From the NCBI GenBank assembly GCA_015345905.1, contig JADDTR010000020.1, positions 496,001-560,000 on the forward strand: a stretch of 64,000 nt of DNA, given 5' to 3'. Position numbers and translations under genes: made by a program. Numbering within the stretch: the stretch's first letter is position 1; the number at the start of each line of letters is the position of its first letter. Positions 10,686-23,900 of this stretch are shown here, piece after piece. Under the pieces are notes generated by a model. The model was given only the letters and a program-made list of their open reading frames with translations, was not told where the DNA came from and did no database searches. Origin of the DNA: Aotearoamyces nothofagi. Its lineage: Eukaryota > Ascomycota > Leotiomycetes > Leotiales > Tympanidaceae.

Positions 10686-12351
10686 ATGGCATCGCATGCG
10701 TATGGGGCCTTCATCGAAGTAGAGCCTTCCTCAAGCAAGACAAGCCCCCCGGAAACTCCTGCAGTCCCCGCTGCTCCCGAGAAAGCGTTTGCTCGAACGT
10801 ACCATTCGGTTCCATTCAACAACACGCAGCTTGACAGCCTGCAATGGGGTGTGAAATACAATAGTCCAACCGACACAGGGGACACCACGCCGACAGAAGT
10901 ACAGACTCCAAAGGCAATTAACGATCTCGAGATGAGCAGACCTACCAGTCCAATCCAGGAAAATGATACATTTGAGGCCATGCAGAGCTTCTCAAACCCT
11001 CCAATGAACAGATATAGAATGGTATCAGTCTGCCTGATGAACTTCTGTTGCGGGCTGAATGACAGCGCTCCAGGTGCTTTGCTTCCATATATAGAAGCGT
11101 AGGTGATTTCATGCCATGCTTTCAAGACGGTACTTACTGAAAGACTAGGCACTACAATATTGGATATGCTATTGTCTCATTACTCTTCATCACAAATGCT
11201 GCAGGCTACATATCGGCAGCATTCATTGTTGACGCACTGCGTTCTCGCCTCGGTCGGGCAAGGACACTTATTTTTGCGAATTCTATGATGGCCTGCGGCT
11301 ACATCTCGATTGTCTGCACGCCTCCATTCCCTGTGGTTGTTGCTTCTTACTTCTTGCTTGGTCTCGGTATGGCCATCCCCCTTTCTCTAGGAAACGTGTT
11401 TGCCGCCAATCTCCAGAAAGGCACCACTATGCTTGGGTATATGCATGGAAGCTATGGCTTTGGTACGTATTACTCTTTCCTACCAGACTTTTAGCATGTT
11501 GTTCTGACTCCAAGTTAGGTGGCATGATTGCACCCTTGATTGCAACTGCTATGGTCACTACAGGAGGACTCATTTGGAGTCGCTACTACTTTCTTGTTCT
11601 AGGTGTCACAATATTCAACGCCGCCTTCGCAGGCTGGTCGTTTTGGGACTTTGAGAAAGAATCTCCACCTGCAGCCACACTTCTCATTACTATGGAACGC
11701 ACAGCCTCTGGACAAATGATTCCTGTCACGAGAGTATCTGCACCCATTCCTGACGCACCTGGGCATTTCTCAGGAATGGCCAAAGCCTTCAAGAGCAAGA
11801 CAGTCGTGCTAGGCGCCCTATTCATCTTCGCATACCAAGGCGGCGAAGTGTCTATTTCCGGCTGGGTCATCTCATTCTTGATCGCCACCCGCCATGGCAA
11901 TCCGGGTTCCGTGGGATACGTGACGGCTGGCTTCTGGGGTGGTATTACACTTGGCCGCTTCGTCCTTTCGACCCCAGCTCACAAGATCGGAGAGAAGCTT
12001 TTTGTCTACTTTATGATCGTCGGTGCCGCTACTTTTGAACTGCTTGTCTGGTTTGTGCCAAATGTCATTGGTGACGCTGTTGCTGTCTCTATTGTAGGTT
12101 TGCTTCTGGGTCCGGTTTATCCTTGCGCCACGGTGGTGCTTTCTAGAGCTATTCCAAGAAAGGAACAGGTGTCCAGTTTGAGCCTCATCTCAGCTTTTGG
12201 GTCTAGTGGTGGTGCTATAGCGCCTTTTTTGACTGGTATCTTGGCACAGGTTGCTGGAACTTTTGTGCTTCATCCAATTGTCATAGCTCTTTTCGGGGTC
12301 ATGCTTGCCTGTTGGTGTTGGCTGCCAAATGTCAGGAAGAGGACGGAATAG
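10686..12351 (+). CDS. MFS transporter, Bsc6-like
   Basis: Model: join(10686..11098, 11149..11462, 11519..12351), 519 residues. A major facilitator carrier resembling yeast Bsc6 and fungal FucP-like sugar porters; the substrate is unknown. Seen here: a long Pro/Ser/Thr-rich cytosolic N-terminus (about 115 residues), then membrane spans beginning VSVCLMNFCCGLNDSAPGAL. The glycine-rich MGYMHGSYGFGGMIAPLI-type loop is present (LGYMHGSYGFGGMIAPL), as are the second-half GGEVSISGWVISFL and GFWGGITLGRF. The ending is CWCWLPNVRKRTE. Introns are 50 and 56 nt; the first restores PYIEAHYNIGYAIV. The long upstream low-complexity region with a possible GATA pair suggests regulated expression, which is an inference. 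Confidence 0.9.
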
Positions 12352-13312
12352 GCGTATACTCTTAAAATAGAAAGAGGTTCGGGATGGGCAGAGACAGTAC
12401 AATTCGGATACAATGCTGTGGGCTGAGTTCATGACGCGCTTTAGATACCTCTTTTATGCGTTATAGTGGAGTGCTGTGGTTTCTTTCGTCGGACTATGGT
12501 GAGGAGCTAGATTAGAGGAGTTACTATGGCGTGAAAAGCTATTATGATATTAGAACGGGCTCTATTCAAAATATATAGATGTAAAGGCTAAATCAACAAG
12601 GCTGTATCTTTTGGCCATATCCAATAAATATCATGAGTATTTGCTACACTATAAAACATACGTGGAATTCCATTATTAGTCCCTGCGAGTCAACGTATCA
12701 GTCCATCTAATATGACCTGTAATCGTAATCCCTCACTAGAGCCGACGAGGCAGCGATTGAGCTTTCGGTTGTCAAGCCGCCTCTCCGAGATAAAGCCATT
12801 CGGAGAGGGAAATATAGATGCATGAAGACTGATATCATTCTAAAAGGTATCTGGATAAAGAGTTAGCTTAACTAGGGAGCCATGGGACAAGGGCCCCATG
12901 CAAATAACGAAATTTCCCTATAGGTAACCTTAAATTCCAAAAACAAACCCAGTGCTCGGATCAAGAAATTCCATAACACTGGCTGGAACGAATGGCAAGG
13001 TGGATAAACCACGAGACCAGATCAGAGCACTTTCTTTAGCGATAGCTCTTCTAGTCCCCTCGCCACCACGATTCCACGAATCCAAGCCGTACATTCATAA
13101 TGTTTAAATAGGAAGCCTCCTCGCGTAGAAGCTAGAAAAGATGCATCAGTAGCTGGCCAATGGGCTATGGTAGTAGCCATGGCCGGCTTGATATGCATCA
13201 CATGATTTTTAAAGGGGTAGATGCAATGTATTTTATTTATTGCTAGTGAAGCTGTTATGCAGACTGAGTACTACTCATCATAAGGCCTAAAAGTTATATA
13301 GTACTTGTACAG
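12352..13312. other. Convergent intergenic region, MFS / YVC1
   Basis: 961 bp between two stop codons, mostly AT-rich. The only structure noted is a 9-bp perfect inverted repeat at 12780-12808. No credible open frame on either strand. Confidence 0.5.
12780..12808. other. Perfect 9-bp inverted repeat (possible hairpin)
   Basis: CCTCTCCGA (12780-12788) and TCGGAGAGG (12800-12808) are exact reverse complements around an 11-nt loop. It lies about 430 bp beyond the MFS stop and 530 bp beyond the YVC1 stop. It could form a stem in DNA or RNA; no role is known. Confidence 0.5.
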
Positions 13313-15826
13313 TCAATCTTCGTTTTGCCCATGTTGTGCCATGATCAAAGCTGTAAGCTCTGCGATTTTTGCGCTCAAGTCCTCAACCTTTGCTTCTAAC
13401 GCTGCGTTGTTGGCTGTACTAGTAGGTTCTCTATTTTGTTTTGGATCCTTTACTGGCGTATTCGGTTGGCTTATGATGTTGCTTTGATGCGATGGCGATA
13501 GAATAGGTGCGCGACTGACCAGAAAACCCCTTTGAATCTTGGCAGTACTTGTTTCGCTTGGACCAATTGCTGAAAAAGTGGCTGCTCTACCCACAAAGCG
13601 CTCGCCCAAAGTCTCGTATAACCAAATGGCACCCACGATTGGTGTATGTGTAGCTTTAAGCAACATAATCCGTATGCTCCTGAGATCCTCAGAAGGGACA
13701 AAGAGTCTGAGAGGGCGGATGAAGATTAGAGGTATTAAGTTCTAACAATAATGAGTGCAAGTATTCAACGTGATTTTAGAGTCCTAGTTACCAAAGGCGG
13801 ATAGAAGTGTGTCAACCGGTTGCTCGTCGAGGCCTCTAGGACATACACGCTATACACGTATAGGTATTCCTCCCGAGCATGCGAAATGACCTTCGAGAAG
13901 CTATTGCTCAAAATACTAATTAAGGATGTTACCAGGAGAATCTGGGTCATACAGACGAAGAGCACCATGAGAGGTGGCCCGAGGTAATATGATATCTACG
14001 ATATTTGCGTTAGTCATGAAATTTCCAATAGGGAGCGGTTCGTACCTCATGCATTACATCCTGCTTCAATGTTAGTTTAAAATCAGAGAGTTCATGGGCT
14101 GAATACTCACAAATCCAATATAGCTAGACCCAAAGAAGACCTTTACTAGAATCCACGACATCTGAGATAATGTGAAGTGATCTCGAGCGAGCAAGCTGAA
14201 AGTTGTAAGGAAACCTGGTTGGACCAAAGTCAGTATTGTTGTGATGACATTAAATCATATCATAATTGATTACCAAGATACAGGATTGCGACGAACGCCA
14301 TAAATTTGATGAAGTCCTTAGTCTAAATATAGTGTCAGTAATTGTGGTGAAGCTAAGAATAGCTTTCTCACCATTTCTTTCAAACACGGTATCTAATAAA
14401 TTGGTTAGAATACAATTAATTACGTTATGCGGGATGCCTACTAGTGTTCCAAAATACGGGTGGAGACTTAGGACCGAACATATTCTGAAAGGTTCATTAG
14501 CATCTAGGAATGATTTTAAAGGGGAGAAATGGTAACCTTGGCACTAAGAAAAGCGCCTCCAAGGACAATATGTCAAAGGCAGTATCGATGATCCTATCAT
14601 TATCCTGCACAAGTCCGATAATACCTGATCACTGGTGTTAGCGGAGGTTGTCTCGTTACATGTGATACGTACGTGTAATCACAAATGCCATCCCATTTAA
14701 AATAATTGCCAAGTCCCAAGAACTCCAGAAATCTGTGTAGTAGAAAAGCCCGGCATCGACAAATTCACTGACCTCGTCGTAGGCGAAGGCGGCCAACCAG
14801 ACATAAAGGACCCCTTCTAGCAGTGTTATCTTGTAGGGGTTTCGCTCGACCAAGACAGCGTAATATAATGCCAAAAAGGATGCAAAAAAAAGGACTTCAA
14901 ATGCCTTGATATATTTCGGGACGCGAAGGCGACTGAAAGGATCTGACTTGTGCTTGTTATAGAATTGAGGCTTTTTCTTCGTATGGACGCTTAAGGATTC
15001 CCAAAACGTTATTTCCCCAACCCATATTCCATATATTATCTTCTGCACAAGTCGCTGAGAGAGAAACTTCTTTGCCTCTGCCACTCCAGCAATTTCGAGC
15101 GCATTAAGGCCCGTAAAGGATGATGTTGGATCATCTTCCTCGTCATCGTCGCCTTCTCCAGCACTGTTTGACGTTATACCCGTGACCGATCGCATAAGCC
15201 GCTGCCTTCTGCTAGTAGGCCTAACAGGATGATCTTGACTACGAAATTGAGGAAGTAGCCAAGACTGTTCATCAACCACCGGTGGACCATCCTCGCTGTC
15301 AACAGCACCGGTTTCAAGTAGAACTGCGGTAAGCTTCTTAGAAGGCAATTCATATAGACAGTAGTCGATTGCTTCACGCTCAGCCAGCCGTGCGAGAAAG
15401 CGCCAGGCTGTTATCTCACACGCGTTGGCTCGACTCTCATTCAGACCGCGATCGTCTGGTTCGAGGGTTGAGAAATGCCATTTCAATGTCCTATAAGCCA
15501 CTGTAAGCAAACAATTGATACTATGTATTGTGATATGTGGGACTAACAGTAAGGCATTCACAATAGCTGGGTTGTCGACGTTCTTCACAAGGTGGTCGAC
15601 GAGATCCCGAATCTTGTTGCCCGCTGAGGTTGTCCGTAGCTGTTCAAATGTAACCGACAAGACAATGGCTTGGGTAAGGAAGCTATAGGCCTGTCAGCAG
15701 AAGTAGTCCTTCTGGGTGTTCAACCTCAATGGCTTACTTAGACAGCTTCTTGACTATCTTGACGAATGGCTCGTCTCGGGAGATGCGTGGTAGATCAGGT
15801 TCGCGAGCTGGTGCAGCGGTATCCAT
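13313..15826 (-). CDS. YVC1: Vacuolar TRP-type cation channel Yvc1
   Basis: Model: complement(join(13313..13741, 13792..13995, 14046..14060, 14111..14214, 14274..14322, 14372..14392, 14442..14484, 14537..14624, 14673..15682, 15738..15826)), 683 residues in ten exons. Yeast Yvc1 (TRPY1) releases calcium from the vacuole on osmotic shock. Seen here: a cytosolic N-terminal domain, a cluster of spans from about residue 255, the segment LSLHPYFGTLIPCLKEMTKDF across three exons, and the pore region SQMSWILVKVFFGSSYIGFD. The last span is GPPLMVLFVCMTQILLVTSL, and the C-terminus ends in a short predicted coiled coil (LEAKVEDLSAKIAELTAL). Exons of 21 nt (IPCLKEM) and 15 nt (DVMHE) are needed to keep the conserved order. 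All nine introns are 48-59 nt with GT...AG. Confidence 0.92.
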
Positions 15827-16574
15827 ATTCTTTAGATTCTGAAAGCTAGACGCGCACTGCAGCCAAAAACAAATACCTCGAACACTCCCAGAGTATATTA
15901 ACTCTCAAATGAGGTGGAGTACGAGTGCTGTGTGCTACAGAATGCAATTTCGAGCACGAAATCAAGTATGGGCGACGCAAACAATGCAAACATCAATCTG
16001 TACCGTGTTACGGGAATTCCGACGACACATATCGCCCAGCGGCAAATATGTCTGCAAACATGTTTCACATCAAGTGGAGGAAGCAAAGATAAAGGATATG
16101 CATGGAGCAGTTGGATAGCTTGAGTATCAATGGCCTCGTCGTAATATATGCATCATTATAAGGGGCGTCAGCAATAACAGTGCAGTACTTATTGGCGAGA
16201 CTGACCAGCTTGGCGCAATGTTCAATTCTATGGCACAGGCACAGGCACCACGGCTTACATTATGCTGGATGGCATTTGCTGCATTATCTCTGCACATTAC
16301 ACAGCATAGAAGGCAAGGGAGATATGCACCCACACAATATATATGCACGATCAACGCCACAGTTATTCGATCGTGCCTCCTCAGCCTCGCGCTAATGGCC
16401 GATAAGCTCACAGCTAGCCTTGTCCTTTGTCTGATACGGTTTTAGTGCCGAGGCTGTTACTCGGAAGCGTCTCGAAGAGCTCAGTCAGCAAGCAACATTT
16501 GCCTTGCGCTGACGATTCTCGCCATCTGCCTAAGATCTTCGTACTTGCTATATGAGCCGAATCAATCCCTACAC
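15827..16574. other. Divergent intergenic region, YVC1 / CUZ1-like
   Basis: 748 bp. Contains a short GGCACAGGCACAGGCAC stretch near 16232. Overlapping short frames at 15909-16123 and 16127-16445 show no family signature and are treated as chance. Confidence 0.45.
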
Positions 16575-17501
16575 ATGGCCTCCTCATCGACATCAGACGG
16601 ACCTGACGTCTCCTTCACAACCATGGGCGAAAAAGACCCCACCCTTATCGGCGCCCATTGCCAATACACCTACTGCAACCAACTCGACTTCCTCCCCTTT
16701 CGGTGTGAATCTTGCCGCGGCACATTCTGTCTCGACCACCGATTAGAAGCGGCACATCGTTGTCCAAATGCTGGGGAATGGGCAGTGCGTCAACGGAAAG
16801 CACAGCTGGCTCGACCATCACTGGGAAGTGGCAGGATGATCGATACCGAGATCCATAAGAAATGTGCATCACTGGCATGTAAGACCATCACAGGAACGAG
16901 CCGAAATCCTGGTGTTCAGTGCACGAGATGCAATCGAACATATTGTCTCACGCATCGGCTGGAAGAAGACCATGCCTGCAAGGAGCTCGTGCCGATAGGC
17001 GCAAGGCCGGGGCAGCATTTCGATGCCGCAGTGCAGACGGCATTTGGAAAACTGAAAGCTTGGGGATCCATGAAAAAGGCAGAGGCAGCAACTAGAGTTC
17101 TCCCGAAACCCAAACCTTCGTCCGTTGCGGCGAGATTGGTGGCGGTGAACTCGCTGAAAAAGGTGGCTAAAGGAGACGAGAAGTTGCCTTCCGACAAACG
17201 AGTATATATCTACGTTGAAGCAGAAGCCGCCACTACGACTGCGAAATTTCCGAAGGGCGCTTTCTTCTACTCGAAGGATTGGGTGATTGGCAGGGTTCTG
17301 GACGCGGCTGCAAAGAGCTTGCAGGTACAGAATGTTAACAATCAAGGGACGGAAGAGAAGGACAAATTGAGAGTATTTCATGTCGAGGGAGGCAGATTGC
17401 TAGAGTTCAATGAGAAAGTAGGAGCTGCCCTTGTAAGTGGCAATACTGTCGTGTTATTGAGGGGCGTCGGACCAGCGGTACCTGATCTTATTGAAGTCTG
17501 A
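16575..17501 (+). CDS. AN1-type zinc finger protein, Cuz1-like
   Basis: Single exon, 308 residues; the only intronless gene in the window. Yeast Cuz1 and human ZFAND1 bind Cdc48/p97 and the proteasome and help clear arsenite-damaged protein. Seen here: first AN1 finger with CQYTYCNQLDFLPFRCESC and FCLDHR (about residues 29-68); second with CASLACKTI, CTRCNRTYCLTHR (about residues 98-140). A C-terminal ubiquitin-like segment follows: KRVYIYVEAEA, KGAFFYSKDWVIGRVLDAAA, then LLEFNEKVGAAL. This layout matches fungal Cuz1. The start is the ATG at 16575; the frame runs a little further 5' but has no earlier ATG. Which Cuz1 partners it keeps cannot be told from sequence. Confidence 0.9.
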   Translation: MASSSTSDGPDVSFTTMGEKDPTLIGAHCQYTYCNQLDFLPFRCESCRGTFCLDHRLEAAHRCPNAGEWAVRQRKAQLARPSLGSGRMIDTEIHKKCASLACKTITGTSRNPGVQCTRCNRTYCLTHRLEEDHACKELVPIGARPGQHFDAAVQTAFGKLKAWGSMKKAEAATRVLPKPKPSSVAARLVAVNSLKKVAKGDEKLPSDKRVYIYVEAEAATTTAKFPKGAFFYSKDWVIGRVLDAAAKSLQVQNVNNQGTEEKDKLRVFHVEGGRLLEFNEKVGAALVSGNTVVLLRGVGPAVPDLIEV

Positions 17502-17918
17502 TCGAGGTATACATCGGAACAAACAAGGAGTTACGGTTGCATTTGCGCAGCTGGATAAGGTGCGAGCTTACTAATGTGTCGGGATACTGTCTTGGAAGGA
17601 CATATAACCATACTACATATGACTGCTAAAGTGTCTACTGCTATAACTAGCGTGCTATAACCGGAAATACTAAATAATATCGCTATGCCTAGTAGTAAGA
17701 TCTCGCACACTTGCATAAACCATATAAGTGCGAGCTATAGGCTGTAGCTGTTGAATACGATTTAATTATCTAATAATAATGCCCCCTAAGTTGCGTTGGA
17801 CTCCAGTTTAGCCCGCCCTAAATCTATTCAACACCACCTAATCTATGTATTATCCCTAGTGCTCATCATGTTGATGCTTCTATATCCAATTCAACAATAT
17901 CCTGATTTACGTCCAATA
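17502..17918. other. Convergent 3' intergenic region, CUZ1-like / PAG1
   Basis: 417 bp of AT-rich DNA between converging stops. No open frame of note and no repeat. It should hold both 3' UTRs. Confidence 0.5.
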
Positions 17919-20900
17919 TCATGGTGACTGTGACGGAGGTTTCTGTAAGTATTCGATTGGGACTTTCGGCACCCTAGGACTCTTCGGTGGCTGGCTGATT
18001 CCCCGTTTCTCACCCCGTATTCCTTCCCTGAATCTTTCATGATCCCTACTTCTTCCACCCGTCAATCTCCTCATACCTGATCTTGTCCCTTGCGCTAGAG
18101 GTTTGATCATGTTCTCCAAAAAGAAAGAGCCTTCCACAGTTATAGGTGTTCGTTCATCATCACCGTCGGAGAACACTTCTTCAGCATAGTCGTCGTCCGA
18201 CATAAAGTCCGGCATCGGAGCATGTGATGCTGGCGCAGATGGAGAAGTCACAGAGCGCGAATGTAAACTTGGGCGTGTCGGCTGTAACATGTTAAACGCC
18301 CCAGGATTCATAGCGTTAAGGCTAGACTCGCGAACCATGTGCGGTGGACGCATGTCCGCGAAGCCATTTTGAAAAGACGTATTGCTTGAGGTACGGCCAA
18401 GGGATTGGTGCAGAATCGGAAGCGTCTGTTCATCATAAAGCTGGGCACCAGAGTCGAAGCTTTCTCCACCGAAATCTGTAATTGTTTTTGACGACCGCCC
18501 ATCACTAGTCGGGCTCTGCAGGGTATCTTCGAAGAAATCGTCTAAGCTGTCAAGCTTCATAACTAGATCTCCGATATGGCCATCGCCTCGCCCCTCGTCA
18601 GACATCATTGTATCTAAATGGTCCGCTGGTGGGAAGTAGCCATATTGGAAGTCATCAACGTGAAATTCCACGTCTGGTGTAGCTACCATTTCGGGGTCTT
18701 CATGCTCTGCGCTTTGGCACATGTAAAAGGCAGCGTGCACATTGGCCCTTGTTGTCTCTGCGTGCTTTGCGGGCATTGGAATGGACCAGCCTGAATCCTC
18801 CGGTATACCAAAAAGACTTTGTGTTCTTTCATACTCCTTGCGGATCGCCTTCGATGAAGATCTGGTCATGCTCATCCGTAGATGATGCTTATCCATAGGT
18901 GTGCCTGCCATGGTCATGATGTGGTCTAGAACTTCAAGAGCCTGCATACAGAACTCAGTCTGCAGTAGTCGCAGGAGTGGTGAGATGAGATCCGGGCCAT
19001 GAGAAGCGATCTCTGGCTTTCGCATGTCAATATCCGGTATGATGACGCACAAAATACGCATTGTCTTAATCTTGAACCACGGTATGCTGTTTGTAAGTAG
19101 ACCCATTAGGAAGGTCAAGCTTTTAAAGTCCCACATGGGGAAAAAAGAAACACGAATAGCAGAAGCAAGCTGTGCTAAGAAGTCTTTACTCGTCCGATAT
19201 CTTGAAGCTGCGAATCCACTTAATGCACGTGATATAGTACTGCACCCTTGTAATTCTGCTACTTCGGCAAGAATACCAGCGCTTGTCGCGCTGTCAGCAT
19301 CGATGACATTTTGGTCCATTGCGTTCAGAAACCTGGGGAAATTGGCTAGAATGGCAAATAAAAGCCGACTGTCATCCCCAATGAGTCCGTCGCTGGGAAG
19401 CTGAACGAGCTTGTTGAGAATGACAAGTGTTTGATCAAGACATGTTGATGACCGTAGACCCTTATATACTAGAGGCTGAAGACCTTCGAATCTGCCTTCC
19501 CATTTTGGCGGCTGACCTTCCACCAGTATTCTTCCAACAGTTGGATCTGACATATCGACCTTGGCTATGAACTCATCCAGCATGCCTAGCGATTCGAGGA
19601 ATTCTCGCTCATTAATTGAATCAAGACACGCACATGCTGTCCAAAATAGCTGTGGAAAGGTTATCAAATCAGTAGGCCCTAGCTTACTAATAAGAGTCTT
19701 CAAAGTGGTGAGGATTTCCATCGAGAACGTCTGTATTTCGGCATCTTCATCAGCAATAGTGTTCGAAAGCCGGGCCAACATATCTGCTAGCATCGCTTGG
19801 TCGAGAGAGCTAAGGATGCAGCGAAAAATCTGGAAAGACCGACACGCTAAATGCCTGACAGGGCATGACGTTGCCCACGTGAGTGATAGCTTTGCCCATT
19901 GCTCCTTGATGCCGGGATATGTGACTTCGAAATTATCGACAACTTCAGTTGCGAGGTACTCCATTCCAGCAGGAACTTTGTTATCATGACCGTCCACCTT
20001 TCCATTATTATCCTCGTATGCCCATATGACTTTGGAATCATTTCGGCGTACGGATTCAATGAAGTCCTCAATTGACTTTTTGGTTGGTACAGTACTTTCG
20101 TCATCAATTTTAGAGATGACTAGTTCGTGGATGAGGTGAATTAGCATTTCACGAGCTTGGTCTTGGACAAGAGGTGTATAATGATCCCAGAGAACTGTGA
20201 CAACCTGCAAAAGTAGCGGCACATTTTCTGCTACAAGCTGAACTGGTGAGACCATTAAGTCGACAAGTAAGATGAGAGATAGCTGGCCTAAAGAGAATCC
20301 TGCCTGCTTGGCACCGATTGGTAGCGCTTCAGAAAGCTCCGCTAGATATGGAAGAGAACTAGTATCTGGAGGTGGAGGAAGGGTCTCCCGCTTCTCATTG
20401 GGGATCATGGCCTTGGGCGTAATTTGCATCAACAGGAACTCGACAACCTTAACGCCGGCAGGTGTGCTTGATAAAAACACGACTATCTGCTTAGCATACT
20501 CTACAAAGTTCTGCTCGCGACGGTCAAGACATAAAGACATGATAAAGTCTAGAACCAACTGCACATTGCCAGCGTGCGGACCGGTCGCCAACGCCTGCCA
20601 TAATGCTTGTACTTCATTGTGCAAGGCACTACTAGACTTGATCGTAATCTCGAACAAGTTTGCGAGTAGAACGTATGACTGAGCAGTTGGACCTCCGTTC
20701 GGATCAACCTGCAACTCAATGATTTGGACCCAGGGGAGGATAGCTGCAACCATGTTTCGCTGTGCTGCGGGCTCGAGAATTTTGAAATATACCGTGAATT
20801 CAGAAAATATCAAGAATGCAAGTTCCGAGTGTTGCTTAGATAGCCGCTTCGAAATCTCGAATTGTGCAAGTTTATATACTGCTTTGGTTTTGTCTGATAT

Positions 20901-23900
20901 GCTTATATCAAAATCTTGGATTTTCGAATTGCGTTGTTGACGTTCCTCCAAGGTCCTTAATACGTTTGCTGATTTGGATCTAATTTGACTTTGTTCGCTC
21001 CCCAGACTATATAGACCTATGCCAAGTAATCTCCAGAAAGGCATCGGATAATCTGGATGCTGAAGTAGCACTTGCGTAACAACATCAAAATAGCTCTCGA
21101 GTGCTTTGACAGACGCTGCAAGATAGCAGCGCGATATAGAATGCTCGAGGAGGTACGGATACTCCTTGTTGTGGGTGATGAGGTTTTTCAGAGCACGCCT
21201 CCCAATAGTATGCATTCGATCACTTTCAGTGCTGAAGATAGTATCGATCCAGGCTAGCATTCTGCGAATATCGAACTGCAAATTGGATCGACTCTCAGTG
21301 GTCACACTGATTGGACCTCCACACAAAGCAGCCATTGCACTGAGTGCTGCAGTTCTAAGACTAGTCTTTTCTTTCTCCATAGCGGCTGTGACCGTGCCTC
21401 TTTCTCCAATACTCTGCTGATCAATCATAGACTGTCTCATAGTATCCTCTCTCTGTCGTATTTGTGCTTGATTAGGGGAGTACCCACACCAATCTTCCAT
21501 TAAAGCAAAAGATGATTTCCTTGATTCGAAGGTCATCCATCGAGATGGATCTTTTGTTCGGTTGATTCCCTCAAACAACTCTTCCATGAGACCACAGTAG
21601 TGGCGCCGCAATTTCTGAAATTCCAAGTACATTTGTACTTCACCATCCATGAGAAACAATTTCAAATCTTTGGTGTATACAACAAGGTTGTTCAAGATCC
21701 AATCATCTTGATAGACAGCCTCTTCCCTAAGGAAGTGTGCCGTAAGACGGTATACGTGGGTAATTTCTGTGCGTAGTATATCAGTTCTTCGATTACGTCT
21801 TGGACTGCTACCTGTCCGTTGATGTATGCGAGCTCTTGCTTCGTCATTGCAGCGACTGACTGCAGTCTGTAGCTCTTCGAGTAGTGTCTTGTAAATATTG
21901 ACATTAATGGAGCCTAATGCCATCACAACAGCTTCTCTGACTGAAGCCAGACCAACTGAGAGGAGCGGGACTATATATTTATAAAGGGTGCGTGCTGATG
22001 TAATTTTTTCCTGACCTTGGGCCTGTTTGGATCCTCTCCGCAAATGTTGAATCTGCTGAGGCCCGGGTTGCAATTGACCGCCTTTATCCGAAAGGGTAGT
22101 ACATGCAACAATTAGATAGAGCTTCCATTGCTCTATCATAACTTCTGGTGGAGTTGTGGACACTCTTGTCAGAATTCGAGAACCTGGCCCATCGAAGCCG
22201 TGTTGCGCTCCTCTTGATTCAGCTAATGCCAAAATAGGCCTGTACAATTGAAGTATGCGGTTGCATATTAATTCGCGGCCTAGTGTTACTGCAAAGGGAC
22301 ATCTATCGTAGCTGATCCGCATCAAGTTTGGGAAAATCTTGAACCATAACGTAGCATCATAAGAGACATCACTACTGCACAACTCAACGAGTGCACTCTG
22401 AGAATTACTTTTCCGCATCCCTCTTTGTAATCTGCTTCGTTCAGCAACTGTCAAATTGTCGTCATTAAAGTCCATTACCCGCACAGAATCGCCTTCCAAG
22501 ATTCGGATCAGCCTCGCATTATCTTTACCTAAAGCAGCATCGAATTCGGTGATGAGCCGTAGGACTGTAATTGCAAAGGTTCGAACTCTCCTCGACTGTG
22601 AGCATAAGAAGAAAAGTCCATGTGACTCAACCTCGTCGACGTGCGCCCATATTCCGGAGAGATCGAGTTGAATGCCGCGCTTATCGGGACTTGCATCTTC
22701 TGAGGTATTTGCAGCAGCTTCTTTAGACTTCTGTCGGATTTCTTCTATCCAGATTTGAAGAAGTTCAACATATAACTTCAGGGCATTCTCAACATGCGCT
22801 GGTCCCAGCATGCCACCATCAGACATAGTCGAATACCGGTCATCAAAGTTGAATATAAAGCGCGCAAAGCCTATAGTGACTTGCTGTGCATGGAGTTGTC
22901 GAGCGATGGATTTTAGTGACTGTGCGGAAGATTCAGCAATATTGTACTGCACATGAGCCGTGCCTGTGCAAAGTAGGTTAACCAAGATATTGAAGGGAAT
23001 GTCTGCAGAAAGGCAACGTGGCAAGGCTTGTACAGCAACATGTAAGAGCTCATAAAACCCCTGCTTTTGGTCCGAAGGGCTTTGATGATCTTCACGACGG
23101 GCAAAATTGAAAGTTTCAGCAATAGGGGTCTTGGGTGCTGGTGGATTGAACTTCTCATCCAAGACAGCCTGCCCACCAAAGGTGTTATCGCAAATTATTG
23201 TGATCTTTCCAAGAATCTCACAAAATCGTTTGTAGTATTCCTTTGCGATGTCTCCAAGTGCACTCGTTGCAACTGGTTGAGAAAGACGATCGCCATTCTC
23301 ATAATTGGTTTGCGGGCGAGCTGGTAGAGTTCTCGGGGAAGTCATGACTGGAGATGTTGGGAGCCTATCAATATGCGACAGCGCTTGATAGTTTTGGGGA
23401 AATGGTGGTCGTTCACCATTCTCTAGATCGGACATTATTGCCAGGAAAGCTCTGATACCGATGACCATTTTTTCTGGTTCCAACTGTTCCACCTTAAGGT
23501 CTCTACCTGAAGTGAACAGGTCAGAATTGATCAACGGAAACACAATGGTTCGAAAACAGAAATCCTGATGCTTGAAACCAATGATCCTTATTATCTCAAT
23601 GAGAGGTTCAGCAACAGACATATCCGTGGATAGGTATGTCTTTTTACCGGGTGGAAGAATAAGTTTTATCACCTCTTCCAATTTCTTCGTGGTTCCATTC
23701 AACGAATCATTACATCGGTACAGGTACGTCCAGAGGAGTCTCGAAATGACCTGAAGGCATGTCCCTCGAGTATACCGGTCCTTGAGTTTCGGTTGTAGTG
23801 GAAGTATGAGCTGAAGCCATTGTGTGGAGAAAGTCTCAGCGGAAGATACGCAGAGAAGCGTAGCCGTAAGTGGAAATGCTATTGACCAATGACGAGGCTT

